Shown: piece after piece, positions 17,677 through 26,581 of the stretch
How positions within the stretch are numbered: position 1 is the first letter of the stretch
Layout: every line of letters begins with the position of its first letter
Origin: JBFGCT01 sp963825565
GTDB lineage: Bacteria > Actinomycetota > Acidimicrobiia > Acidimicrobiales > Ilumatobacteraceae
Length of the DNA: 64,000 nucleotides
Assembly (NCBI GenBank): GCA_963825565.1
Contig: CAWGTW010000016.1
Span: 62,001-126,000, forward strand
Direction: 5' to 3'
Translations under genes and position numbers: made by a program
Notes under the pieces: generated by a model
The model's database searches: none
What the model saw: only the letters and a program-made list of their open reading frames with translations
Told to the model about the DNA's origin: nothing

Positions 17677-19064
17677 GCGGCGACGGGCACGACGCCCCCT
17701 CGTACCACGTCGCCGGGCTGGTCCCGACCGGCCCCAGGCTGGTCACGAGTCGGTTCGACGTCGAGGACGGCTACACCTACGACGGCTACGTGCGCACCGG
17801 CGGGTACACGGCGCTTCGCAAGGCGATGACCTCGATGACGCCTCAGCAGGTCCACGACGAGGTCCGCGCCTCGGAGATGCAGGGTCGGGGCGGCGCCGGC
17901 TTCCCGGCCGGGGTCAAGTGGGGATTCCTCCCGCCCGACGTGTTCCCCCGGTACATCGTCGTCAACGGCGACGAGTCCGAGCCCGGCACCTACAAGGACC
18001 GGATGCTGATGGAGCTCGACCCCCACCAGCTGATCGAAGGCGTCGTCCTCGCTGCGTATGCGGTCGGCGCCGCGCAGGCGTTCCTCTACGTGCGCGGCGA
18101 GATGCCACTGGCACAGGAGCGGATCGCCCAGGCACTCAACGACGCGTATGCCCACCGCTTGGTCGGCGCGAACATCCTCGGCACCGACTTCTCCGTCGAC
18201 ATCACGCTGTCGTGGGGTGCCGGCGCCTACATCGTCGGCGAGGAGACCGCGCTGATCGAGTCGCTCGAGGGCGAGCGGGGGATGCCCCGGCTCAAGCCGC
18301 CGTTCTTCCCCGCCGCCAAGGGGCTGTACATGCAGCCGACGATCGTCAACAACGTCGAGTCGTTGGCCAACCTGCCCTGGATCGTCAACGAGTCGGGCCA
18401 GGCGTTCCACGACCTCGCGTCGCCGACCTCGACCGGGATGCGGATGTTCGCCGTGTCCGGTCACGTCAACCGCCCGGGCGTGTTCGAGGTGCCGAACGGG
18501 ACGACGACGTTCCGGATGCTGGTCGAGGCGCCCGAGTACTGCGGTGGAGTCCGCGAGGGTCGCAGCGTCAAGGCCTTCGTCCCCGGTGGCGCGTCGGCGA
18601 TGTGGTTCTTCGACGAGCACCTCGACCTCCCGCTCGACAAGGCGACCGTCGACCAGGCCGGATCGATGCTCGGGTCGGGCGCGATCGTGATCATGGACGA
18701 CACGACCGACATGGTCGCTGCGTGCTGGCGCATCGTGCGTTTCTTCGCCCGCGAGTCGTGCGGTAAGTGCACCCCCTGCCGCGAGGGCACGACCTGGCTC
18801 GAACGCATCCTGAAGCGCATCCTCGACGGTCACGGCCGGGCCGAGGACCTCGCCACGTTGCTCGACGTGTGCGAGTCGATCAGCCCCGGCCTCGCATGGC
18901 CGCCCCGCCAGACCACGATCTGCCCGCTCGGTCCGTCGGCGGTCAGCCCGATCGCCTCGGCGGTCGCCCGGTTCGGGCACGAGTTCGAGCACTACATCGA
19001 GCACGGCCGACCGATCGACGGTGTCCACCGCCACGCCATCCACGGAGCCGGCGCCCATGTCTGA
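17673..19064 (+). CDS. nuoF: NADH-quinone oxidoreductase subunit F (NADH/FMN binding)
   Basis: A 463-residue subunit that binds NADH and FMN and holds [4Fe-4S] cluster N3. The nucleotide site is GRGGAGFPAGVKW, and the FMN-side motif is VVNGDESEPGTYKDR. The N3 ligands are in SCGKCTPCREG, with a fourth Cys in TICPLGPSA. ATG 17673 lies in the nuoE stop. Its own stop overlaps the nuoG ATG at 19057 by eight bases. The presence of NuoE and NuoF implies an NADH-oxidising complex rather than the eleven-subunit form. Confidence 0.97.
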   Translation: MSGDGHDAPSYHVAGLVPTGPRLVTSRFDVEDGYTYDGYVRTGGYTALRKAMTSMTPQQVHDEVRASEMQGRGGAGFPAGVKWGFLPPDVFPRYIVVNGDESEPGTYKDRMLMELDPHQLIEGVVLAAYAVGAAQAFLYVRGEMPLAQERIAQALNDAYAHRLVGANILGTDFSVDITLSWGAGAYIVGEETALIESLEGERGMPRLKPPFFPAAKGLYMQPTIVNNVESLANLPWIVNESGQAFHDLASPTSTGMRMFAVSGHVNRPGVFEVPNGTTTFRMLVEAPEYCGGVREGRSVKAFVPGGASAMWFFDEHLDLPLDKATVDQAGSMLGSGAIVIMDDTTDMVAACWRIVRFFARESCGKCTPCREGTTWLERILKRILDGHGRAEDLATLLDVCESISPGLAWPPRQTTICPLGPSAVSPIASAVARFGHEFEHYIEHGRPIDGVHRHAIHGAGAHV

Positions 19065-21426
19065 CGACACCACGACCGGCGAGGCCGCTGTCGAGGCTGG
19101 CGTCGAGGCCGATCAGGCGGGTGGTGCGGAGACGGTCGGTGAGGCCGAGACGATCGATACGGCCGCCGAGGGAAGCGCCAGCGACGAGGCTGGCGTCGAG
19201 GCCGATCAGGCGGGTGGTGCGGAGACGGTCGGTGAGGCCGAGACGATCGATACGGCCGCCGAGGGAAGCGCCAGCGACGAGGCTGGCGTCGAGGCCGATC
19301 AGGCGGGTGGTGCGGAGACGGTCGGTGAGGCCGAGACGATCGATACGGCCGCCGAGGGAAGCGCCAGCGACGAGGCTGGCGTCGAGGCCGATCAGGCGGG
19401 TGGTGCGGAGACGGTCGGTGAGGCCGAGACGATCGATACGGCCGATGCGCCCAAGACGACGCTGACCGTCACGGTCGACGGGACCGACCACGAGGTCGAG
19501 CCGGGTCGACTGGTGATCCAGGCGTGCCTCGACAACGACGCCTACGTCCCGCACTTCTGCTGGCACCCGCGCATGTCGTCGGTCGGGATGTGCCGCCAGT
19601 GCCTCGTCGAGGTGGAGGGTCCGCGCGGCCCGATGATGGTCGTCTCCTGCATGACCCCGGTCGCCGACGGCCAGGTCGTCAACACCAAGACCGACGGCGT
19701 CAAGCGCGCCCAGGAGGGCGTGCTCGAGCTCCTCCTCGCCAACCACCCGCTCGACTGCCCGGTGTGCGACAAGGGAGGCGAGTGCCCGCTCCAGGACCAG
19801 GCCTTCAGCCACGGCCCGGGGGAGAGCCGGTACCTGGAAGAGAAGCGCCACTACGACAAGCCGATCCCGATCAGCGACCTCGTCTTCCTCGACCGCGAGC
19901 GCTGCATCCTCTGCGACCGCTGCACGCGCTTCGCCGACGAGGTGGCCGGCGATCGGCTGATCCATTTCGTCAGCCGGGGCAACGACACCCAGGTGATGAC
20001 GTTCCCCGACGAGCCGTTCGTGTCGTACTTCTCCGGCAACACCGTGCAGATCTGCCCGGTCGGCGCGCTGACCGCGAAGCCCTACCGCTTCAAGGCCCGC
20101 CCGTGGGACCTCGAACAGCGCGAGTCGACCTGCACCACGTGTTCGGTCGGTTGCCGCACGATCATCCAGTCGAGCCGCGACGAGCTGCTCCGGTACCAGG
20201 GCGTCGACTCCGACCCGGTCAACCACGGCTGGCTGTGCGACCGCGGCCGATTCAACTTCGAGGCGGTCAACAGCGAGCACCGGCTGCTCGATCCGATGGT
20301 GCAGACCGATGCCGGCCTGATCGAGACGACATGGAACGCGGCCTTCGACGGTGCGGCCTCGCTGATCCGCGAGGCGCTCGCCGACCGCGGACCCGACAGC
20401 ATCGCCGTCCTCGGCGGGGCCCGCGGAACGAACGAGGACGCGTTCTGTTGGGCGATGCTCGCCGACGCGCTCGGGATCGCCCGCCGGGACGCGCAGTTCG
20501 GCGACGGCCTCCCCGCAGCGGTGCTCGGCCTCCACCGGGCGACGATCGACGAGGCGGCGAACGCGTCGACCATCGTGCTCCTCGGCCCGGACCTCAAAGA
20601 GGAGCTGCCGGTGCTCTACCTGCGGCTCCGAGACGCAGCCGAGAAGCGGCGAAGCCGGATCCTCGAGTTCTCCGCGCTCGAGACCGGGCTCACGCCGTAC
20701 GCGTGGAAGAGCATCCGCCACCAGCCGGGCGCCCAGCCGGGCGCGGTCGCCGCGGCGCTCGCCGACGACGAGATCGCGGCGCAGCTGGCCGCCGGCGACG
20801 TGGTGATCGTGGCCGGCCGGCCGAACCTCGCCGAGTCCGCCGATGCGACGATGAGCGCGGTCGCCGAGTTGCTCGAGGCCGTGCCGGGGACGAAGGTGCT
20901 GCCGGCGCTGCGCCGCGGCAACGTCGTCGGCGCCCTGTCGGTCGGGATGGCGCCGGCCGAGCCCCGGAACGACGGGCTCGCCGCGATCACTGCAGCTGCG
21001 GCGGGCAAGATCGACCTGCTGGTGTTGCTCGGCGCCGACCCGCTCAACGACTGCCCGGACGCCGACGTCGCCCGCCGAGCGCTGGAGTCGGTGCGCCGGA
21101 TCATCTCGATCGACACGATGCCCAGCGAGTCGACCCAGCGAGCCGATGTCGTGCTCGCCGCGGCGGCCTACGGCGAGAAGTCCGGGACGACGACCAACCT
21201 CGAGGGCCGAGTGACCACGCTTGCCCAGAAGGTCACGCCCCCCGGCACCGTCCGGCCCGATTGGATGATCGCGCTGGAGCTCGCGCAACGGCTGGGGGAG
21301 TTCGGAGCGGGTCACCCGCTCGCCGACGTCGTCGGGGTCGACGACGTCACCGATGCGATCGCGGCGAACGTCGCCGGCTTCGGCGCCGTGACCCGCACGG
21401 CGCTCGCGGGGCGCGCGACGGGGTGA
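19057..21426 (+). CDS. nuoG: NADH-quinone oxidoreductase subunit G, main part
   Basis: A 789-residue subunit carrying several iron-sulphur clusters. The first 130 residues are an acidic repeat tail encoded by a perfect 93-bp tandem repeat. A [2Fe-2S] ferredoxin domain follows (CWHPRMSSVGMCRQC). Next come the His/Cys [4Fe-4S] motif (CPVCDKGGECPLQDQ), a CILCDRCTRF motif and an N7-type [4Fe-4S] site (CTTCSVGC with a later C in GWLCDRGRF) leading into a molybdopterin-oxidoreductase-like domain. The protein stops at 21426, without the usual C-terminal dinucleotide-binding domain, which lies in the next, overlapping frame. ATG 19057 gives the eight-base overlap with nuoF. Confidence 0.94.
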   Translation: MSDDTTTGEAAVEAGVEADQAGGAETVGEAETIDTAAEGSASDEAGVEADQAGGAETVGEAETIDTAAEGSASDEAGVEADQAGGAETVGEAETIDTAAEGSASDEAGVEADQAGGAETVGEAETIDTADAPKTTLTVTVDGTDHEVEPGRLVIQACLDNDAYVPHFCWHPRMSSVGMCRQCLVEVEGPRGPMMVVSCMTPVADGQVVNTKTDGVKRAQEGVLELLLANHPLDCPVCDKGGECPLQDQAFSHGPGESRYLEEKRHYDKPIPISDLVFLDRERCILCDRCTRFADEVAGDRLIHFVSRGNDTQVMTFPDEPFVSYFSGNTVQICPVGALTAKPYRFKARPWDLEQRESTCTTCSVGCRTIIQSSRDELLRYQGVDSDPVNHGWLCDRGRFNFEAVNSEHRLLDPMVQTDAGLIETTWNAAFDGAASLIREALADRGPDSIAVLGGARGTNEDAFCWAMLADALGIARRDAQFGDGLPAAVLGLHRATIDEAANASTIVLLGPDLKEELPVLYLRLRDAAEKRRSRILEFSALETGLTPYAWKSIRHQPGAQPGAVAAALADDEIAAQLAAGDVVIVAGRPNLAESADATMSAVAELLEAVPGTKVLPALRRGNVVGALSVGMAPAEPRNDGLAAITAAAAGKIDLLVLLGADPLNDCPDADVARRALESVRRIISIDTMPSESTQRADVVLAAAAYGEKSGTTTNLEGRVTTLAQKVTPPGTVRPDWMIALELAQRLGEFGAGHPLADVVGVDDVTDAIAANVAGFGAVTRTALAGRATG
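19093..19443. repeat. perfect 93-bp tandem repeat inside nuoG (3.8 copies)
   Basis: The unit starts GAGGCTGGCGTCGAGGCC at 19093, 19186, 19279 and 19372. The three full copies and the last partial copy (72 bases) are identical base for base. Each unit encodes 31 acidic residues (begins EAGVEADQAGG, ends EGSASD), so copy number can change without a frameshift. Confidence 0.97.
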
Positions 21427-21802
21427 TCGCCGACGTCATTCCGGTCGAGCTGCCCGAGCCATGGTTCACGGTGACCGGCCGGAACAGCTATGACTATCGA
21501 CTCGTGGTCGGTCGCAAGCTCTACGACCGTGCGGTCGGTACCAGCATGTCGCGCTCGCTGGCCGGACTTGCTCCCGGCCCCGGGGCGCACCTCCACCCGC
21601 TCGATCTCGAGGGCCTCGGCGTGCGGGCGGGCGGCGAGGTCAGGATCATCTCGGCGCAGGCGGCCGCCGTTCTCCCCGCGGTCGCCGACCCCGCGGTCCC
21701 CGCGGTGTCGTCTCGGTGCCGTTCAACCAGGGCGGCGGGCGCATCGAGAACATCGTCGATGCGGACTCGCCGGTCACCGACGTCAGGATCGAGGCGGTCT
21801 GA
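21423..21802 (+). pseudogene. NuoG C-terminal molybdopterin-dinucleotide-binding-like segment, detached and frameshifted
   Basis: From GTG 21423 (overlapping the nuoG stop as GTGA) the frame reads VIADVIPVELPEPWF, RLVVGRKLYD and VADPAVP, which I recognise as the C-terminal domain of actinobacterial NuoG. After the CCCC run at 21698-21701 the expected continuation (RGVVSVPFNQGGGRIEN, ending VRIEAV and a stop at 21802) is found only in the -1 frame. One missing C would explain this, as would -1 slippage on CCCC. So the domain is split from NuoG by one frame change and broken by a second. Possibilities are a real fission with slippage, decay, or sequence error. Confidence 0.75.
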
Positions 21803-23034
21803 TGGGTGCGCTGGTCGCGGTCGACACGCTCCTCGACGGCCCGTTGTGGTGGAAGCCGTTGCTGATCGTCGTCGTCAAGGTGGTCGTGATCTTCGTCGTC
21901 GGCCTGGTCGGGACGATGTTCATGGTCTGGTTCGAGCGCAAGGTCGTCGCCGGGATGCAGAACCGGATCGGCCCCAACAAGGCGGGTCCGTTCGGCATCC
22001 TCCAGACGCTGGCCGACGGCATCAAGCTGTTCTTCAAGGAGGACCTCCTGCCCAACCGGGCCGACCGGATCGTGTTCCGCCTCGCGCCGTTCCTGGCGTT
22101 CGTCCCGGCGTTCCTGATCTGGTCGGTCATCCCGCTCGGTGGCGACTTCACCGGCGCCAACGACGGAACGGTCGTCTGGTGGGGCGAGGAGACGCGGTTC
22201 CAGCTCGCCGACCCGCCGATCGGCATCCTGCTCGTCCTCGCGCTGTCCTCGATCGCTGTCTACGGGATCATGCTCGCCGGCTGGTCGTCCGGTTCGAAGT
22301 ACCCGCTGCTCGGCTCGGTCCGGGCGACGGCGCAGATGATCTCCTACGAGGCCGCGCTCGGCCTCAGCCTGGCCGCCGTCCTGCTGTCGTCGCGGACGCT
22401 GTCGACGGCGGGGATCGTCGACTTCCAGGACGGCATCGCCAACTGGAACGTGATCGCCACCGGCTTCGTGCCGTTCTTCATCTTCCTCGTCGCCGTCACC
22501 GCCGAGCTCAACCGGCCGCCGTTCGACCTCGTCGAGGCCGAGCAGGAGCTGGTGGGCGGGTTCAACACCGAGTACTCGAGCCTGCGCTTCGCACTCTTCT
22601 TCCTTGCCGAGTTCATGAACGTCATCACGATGTCGGCGGTGATGGTCACGTTGTTCTTCGGTGGCCCACAACCGTTCCTGATCGGAAGCTTCGACCTGTT
22701 CGCCGTGCTCGGCCCGCTCGGCGGCACGGCGTGGTTCGTCCTCAAGCTGCTCGGCTTCCTGTACCTGTTCGTGTGGTTCCGGGCGACGCTGCCGCGATTG
22801 CGCTACGACCAGCTGATGGACCTCGGGTGGAAGGTGCTGATCCCGCTGTCGCTGGGCTGGTTCCTCCTGCTCGCCGCGCTGCGCCAGTTCTCACCCGAGG
22901 GTGACGCGGGCGACAGCATCCGCGTCGTCGTGATCAGCGTCGTCGTCGGTGTTGCTGCGGTCGGGCTGTTCGGCCTCGCACTGCGCGTGGCGCGCGGCAA
23001 CCGCCTCGACGAGTCGACGGGGGTGTCCACCTGA
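21802..23034 (+). CDS. nuoH: NADH-quinone oxidoreductase subunit H
   Basis: A 410-residue membrane subunit with about eight helices that joins the peripheral and membrane arms and forms much of the quinone tunnel. Signatures are WFERKVVAGMQNRIGPNKAG in the first loop, ELNRPPFDLVEAEQELVGG and EYSSLRFALFF. ATG 21802 shares one base with the stop of the NuoG C-terminal segment (TGATG), which fixes that stop as biologically sensible. It ends overlapping nuoI. Confidence 0.97.
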   Translation: MGALVAVDTLLDGPLWWKPLLIVVVKVVVIFVVGLVGTMFMVWFERKVVAGMQNRIGPNKAGPFGILQTLADGIKLFFKEDLLPNRADRIVFRLAPFLAFVPAFLIWSVIPLGGDFTGANDGTVVWWGEETRFQLADPPIGILLVLALSSIAVYGIMLAGWSSGSKYPLLGSVRATAQMISYEAALGLSLAAVLLSSRTLSTAGIVDFQDGIANWNVIATGFVPFFIFLVAVTAELNRPPFDLVEAEQELVGGFNTEYSSLRFALFFLAEFMNVITMSAVMVTLFFGGPQPFLIGSFDLFAVLGPLGGTAWFVLKLLGFLYLFVWFRATLPRLRYDQLMDLGWKVLIPLSLGWFLLLAALRQFSPEGDAGDSIRVVVISVVVGVAAVGLFGLALRVARGNRLDESTGVST

Positions 23035-23732
23035 TGGGTTACTTCGAAGGGTTCGGCGTCACGATCCGCCAGCACCGTTGGCCGTTCGGTGGCAAACGCG
23101 TCACGACCGAATACTCGGGCGGGCGGGGCGCGAAGAAGAAGGGCTCAGACGACCGTGACGTCGCCCACGACGAGAAGCTGCCACGGCCCGAACGCTTGCA
23201 CGGGCGCCATGTCCTGAACCGCTACGAGGACGGCATGGAGAAGTGCATCGGATGCGAGCTGTGCGCCGGGGTCTGCCCCGCCAACTGCATCTACGTGCGC
23301 GGTGCCGACAACGACCCGGAGAACCCGACGTCGCCAGGCGAGCGCTTCGGGTTCGTGTACGAGATCAACTACCTCCGGTGCATCCACTGCGACCTGTGCG
23401 TCGAGGCCTGCCCGACCGAAGCGATCACCGAGTCGAAGCTCTTCGAGTTCTCCTTCACCAACCGCCAGGAAGCGATCTACACCAGGGCCGAGCTGGTCGT
23501 CGACGACGACGGCAGGCCGAAACGGCTGCCCTGGGAGGACTGGCGCGAGGGTGACGACCTGCTGACGAGCGGGTGGATGCGGGCGACATCGCCGTCGGGC
23601 GATGCGACGTTCGAAGGTGAGGTCGGGTGGAGCGGTGAGCTCGGTCACGGCGTGCGCGCCCCCGAGCCCAAGCAGGTCGAACGGGATGCGTCAGCCGACG
23701 ATCGCCCCGGTGTGCGGACGGTCGAACGTTGA
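23034..23732 (+). CDS. nuoI: NADH-quinone oxidoreductase subunit I
   Basis: A 232-residue peripheral subunit with two [4Fe-4S] clusters (N6a, N6b) that hand electrons to NuoB. The motifs are CIGCELCAGVCPANC and CIHCDLCVEACPTEA. The C-terminal extension of about 60 residues beyond the ferredoxin fold is polar and variable. The ATG shares one base with the nuoH stop. Confidence 0.97.
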   Translation: MGYFEGFGVTIRQHRWPFGGKRVTTEYSGGRGAKKKGSDDRDVAHDEKLPRPERLHGRHVLNRYEDGMEKCIGCELCAGVCPANCIYVRGADNDPENPTSPGERFGFVYEINYLRCIHCDLCVEACPTEAITESKLFEFSFTNRQEAIYTRAELVVDDDGRPKRLPWEDWREGDDLLTSGWMRATSPSGDATFEGEVGWSGELGHGVRAPEPKQVERDASADDRPGVRTVER

Positions 23733-24295
23733 CCGACGCGACCTTCCTCGAGTACGTCGTCTTCTTCGCCGCCGCGCTCATGATGCTCGGTGGGGCGGTC
23801 GCCGTCGTCGCGATGAGGAATCCGGTGCACGCCGCGCTCGGCCTGGTCCTCACGCTGTTCGGGGTCGCCGTGCAGTTCGTCGCCCAGGAGGCCCACTTTC
23901 TCGCCGTCGTGCAAGTGATCGTCTACGCCGGCGCGATCGTGGTGTTGTTCCTGTTCGTGATCATGCTGCTCGGCGTCGACAAGGCGATGGATCTCACGAT
24001 CGAACCGATCCCGATCCAGCGCCCGCTCGCCGCGGTGATGGGCGTCGGCCTGATCGCCCTGATCGGCGCGGCGGTCGTCCAGGCGCGCGATGCCGTGGTG
24101 ATCGGCGCCGGGAGCGGGCTCGACCGCGCCAAGGACGCCGGCCTCGGCGGCGATGCGAACATCCGCCAGCTCGCCCGCAACCTGTACAACGACCACGTCT
24201 TCGCCTTCGAGCTGACCTCGGTGCTCCTCGTCGTCGCCGTCGTCGCCACCGTCGTGATGACCCGCAAGTGGCCCAAGCGGGAGACCGACTCGTGA
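23729..24295 (+). CDS. nuoJ: NADH-quinone oxidoreductase subunit J
   Basis: A 188-residue membrane subunit with about five helices. The family features are NPVHAALGLVLTLFGVAV and QVIVYAGAIVVLFLFVIML; the latter is the helix containing the pi-bulge near the quinone site. TTG 23729 overlapping the nuoI stop (TTGA) is the best start, since the first helix follows directly. The stop overlaps the nuoK GTG. Confidence 0.95.
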   Translation: MTDATFLEYVVFFAAALMMLGGAVAVVAMRNPVHAALGLVLTLFGVAVQFVAQEAHFLAVVQVIVYAGAIVVLFLFVIMLLGVDKAMDLTIEPIPIQRPLAAVMGVGLIALIGAAVVQARDAVVIGAGSGLDRAKDAGLGGDANIRQLARNLYNDHVFAFELTSVLLVVAVVATVVMTRKWPKRETDS

Positions 24296-24603
24296 TCGCC
24301 GCGATCGAGCCGACGTGGTACCTCGTGCTCGCCGCGATCGTGTTCGGGATCGGTGCGTTCGGGCTGCTCGTGCGGCGCAACCCGCTGGTGATGTTCATGT
24401 GCATCGAGCTGATGCTCAATGCTGCCAACCTCACGTTCGTCGCAATGGCGACGAGGCTGGGCGACATCAACGGGCAGACCGCGGTGTTCTTCGTGCTGGT
24501 CGTCGCCGCGGCGGAGGTCGTCGTCGGACTCGGCATCATCGTGTCGATCCTGCGTCGGCGCCCGGGCGCGACCGCCGACGACCTGGTGGAGCTGAAGGGC
24601 TGA
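24292..24603 (+). CDS. nuoK: NADH-quinone oxidoreductase subunit K
   Basis: A 103-residue three-helix membrane subunit of normal length. Conserved acidic membrane residues lie in CIELMLNAANL and in VAAAEVVVGLGIIV, both on the proton path. It starts at GTG 24292 inside the nuoJ stop (GTGA). Confidence 0.96.
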   Translation: MIAAIEPTWYLVLAAIVFGIGAFGLLVRRNPLVMFMCIELMLNAANLTFVAMATRLGDINGQTAVFFVLVVAAAEVVVGLGIIVSILRRRPGATADDLVELKG

Positions 24604-24607
24604 CGCG

Positions 24608-26581
24608 ATGACCGACCTCGTGTGGTTGATCCCTGCGTTCCCCCTCGTCGGGTTCCTGACGATCCTGGTGTTCGGCCGGCGCCTCGGCGAACCGCGGGCG
24701 GGCTACCTCGCCACGTTGATGGTGCTCGCCTCGTTCGCCGTGTCGGTGGCGGTCTACTTCGATCTCGTCGGTCGGAGCGAGGAGGAGCGATCGCAGGTCG
24801 AGACGCTGTTCTCCTGGGTGCCGGTCGGCAGCCTGCGGATCGATCTGGCGTTCCTCGCCGATCCGCTGTCGATCACGATGTGCCTGTTCGTCACCGGCAT
24901 CAGCGCGCTGATCCACCTGTACTCGATCGGGTACATGCACGGAGACCCGAAGTTCTCCAAGTTCTTCCTCTACCTCAACTTGTTCGTGCTGTCGATGACC
25001 GTGCTCGTGCTCGGCGAGAACCTGCTGGTCACGTTCCTCGGCTGGGAGGGCGTCGGCACCTGCTCGTACTTCCTGATCGCCTTCTGGCACACGCGCGAGT
25101 CGGCGGCCACCGCCGGCAAGAAGGCCTTCGTCACCAACCGGGTCGGTGACTGGGGCTTCATGCTGGCGATGTTCCTGTCCTTCTCGGCGATCGGGTCGAT
25201 CAGCTACGGCGTGCTCAACAACAACGCCGAGTCGGGGCTGCTGTCGGAGACGACCGCGACCGGGATCGCCGCGCTGCTGTTCATCGGCGCGATCGGCAAG
25301 TCGGCGCAGCTCCCGCTGTTCATCTGGCTTCCCGATGCGATGGAGGGTCCGACGCCGGTGTCCGCGCTGATCCACGCCGCCACGATGGTCACCGCCGGGG
25401 TCTACCTGCTCGTGCGCATCAACCCGGTGATCACCGTCGCCGCCGACTGGGTCGGCCCGATGATCGCCTGGGTCGGCGTGATCACGGCGTTCGTGGCGGC
25501 GACGATCGCCCTCGCCCAGAACGACATCAAGAAGGTCCTCGCCTACTCGACGGTGAGCCAGCTCGGCTACATGTTCCTGGCGATCGGCGTCGGGGCGTAT
25601 GTCGCCGCCATCTTCTTCATGATCGCCCACGCCTTCTTCAAGGCGTTGCTCTTCCTCGGTTCCGGCTCGGTGATCCACGGGATGAACGACGAGCAGGACA
25701 TGCGCAAGATGGGCCGGCTCGCGTCGTTCATGCCGATCACCGCCGGGACGTTCATCGTCGGCTGGCTGGCGATCGCCGGCATCCCGCCGTTCGCGGGCTT
25801 CTGGGCCAAAGACGAGGACCTGCTCTTCGCCCTCGCCGAGTCGGTGCCGCTGTACGTCCTCGGTCTGGTCACCGCCGTGATGACCGCGTTCTACATGACC
25901 CGCCAGGTGATCATGGTCTTCTACGGCGAGGCGAAGTGGACGAGCTACGCCAACGACGACGAGGCGCCCGAGACCGCCGACGGTGAGGTGCCGGTCGAGA
26001 CCCACGGTGCACACGGCGAGTTCAAGCCGCACGAGTCGCCCGTGATCATGCTGATCCCGCTGGTGGTGCTCGCCACGCTGACGATCTTCGGCGGCCTGAT
26101 CCAGTTGCCCTCGCAGGGGGTGATTCCCGACAGCGCCGAGCACAAGCTGGAGGACTTCCTGCATCCGGTCGTCGCGTTCGGCGAGGCCGAGATCGAGGGG
26201 ACGTGGGCCTACGAGCAGAGCGTGCTCCTGATCGGGGTCGCGGTCGCCTGCGCGGTGATCGGCCTGGTCGCCGCCTGGGCGGTGTACCAACGCAAGCTCG
26301 CCAAGCCGTTCGAACCCGAGATCCTCGCCAAGGGTTGGTACTACGACCGGGCGATCACCTGGTTCATGGGCAACCCGGGACGCAAGGCGTTCGAAGGCAC
26401 GGCGCTGTTCGACGAGAAGGTGGTCGACGGCGCGGTCGACGGCGCAGCGGTCGCCGTGAGGGAGTCCGCCGGCCAGATCCGCAAGGGCCAGAGCGGCTAC
26501 ATGCGACAGTACGCCGGGCTGATCGCTGTGGGCGCAGTGCTGCTGCTCGCCTGGTTCGTCGTCGTGCGGGGCGGGTTCTGA
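24608..26581 (+). CDS. nuoL: NADH-quinone oxidoreductase subunit L (antiporter-like)
   Basis: A 657-residue distal proton-pumping subunit with about 16 helices and the long lateral C-terminal helix. Signatures are LGWEGVGTCSYFLI, the pump lysine region GKSAQLPLFIWLPDAMEGPTP, the discontinuous-helix HAATMVTAGVYLL and KKVLAYSTVSQLGYM. A His/Glu-rich hydrophilic loop (THGAHGEFKPHE) precedes the C-terminal part. Stop and nuoM start share one base. Confidence 0.97.
   Translation: MTDLVWLIPAFPLVGFLTILVFGRRLGEPRAGYLATLMVLASFAVSVAVYFDLVGRSEEERSQVETLFSWVPVGSLRIDLAFLADPLSITMCLFVTGISALIHLYSIGYMHGDPKFSKFFLYLNLFVLSMTVLVLGENLLVTFLGWEGVGTCSYFLIAFWHTRESAATAGKKAFVTNRVGDWGFMLAMFLSFSAIGSISYGVLNNNAESGLLSETTATGIAALLFIGAIGKSAQLPLFIWLPDAMEGPTPVSALIHAATMVTAGVYLLVRINPVITVAADWVGPMIAWVGVITAFVAATIALAQNDIKKVLAYSTVSQLGYMFLAIGVGAYVAAIFFMIAHAFFKALLFLGSGSVIHGMNDEQDMRKMGRLASFMPITAGTFIVGWLAIAGIPPFAGFWAKDEDLLFALAESVPLYVLGLVTAVMTAFYMTRQVIMVFYGEAKWTSYANDDEAPETADGEVPVETHGAHGEFKPHESPVIMLIPLVVLATLTIFGGLIQLPSQGVIPDSAEHKLEDFLHPVVAFGEAEIEGTWAYEQSVLLIGVAVACAVIGLVAAWAVYQRKLAKPFEPEILAKGWYYDRAITWFMGNPGRKAFEGTALFDEKVVDGAVDGAAVAVRESAGQIRKGQSGYMRQYAGLIAVGAVLLLAWFVVVRGGF

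Noticed and set aside
19524..22904. 1126-codon plus frame overlapping nuoG and nuoH
   Set aside because: Only the short middle part (21423 to about 21701) is real, as the NuoG C-terminal segment; the rest is a shadow of nuoG and nuoH.
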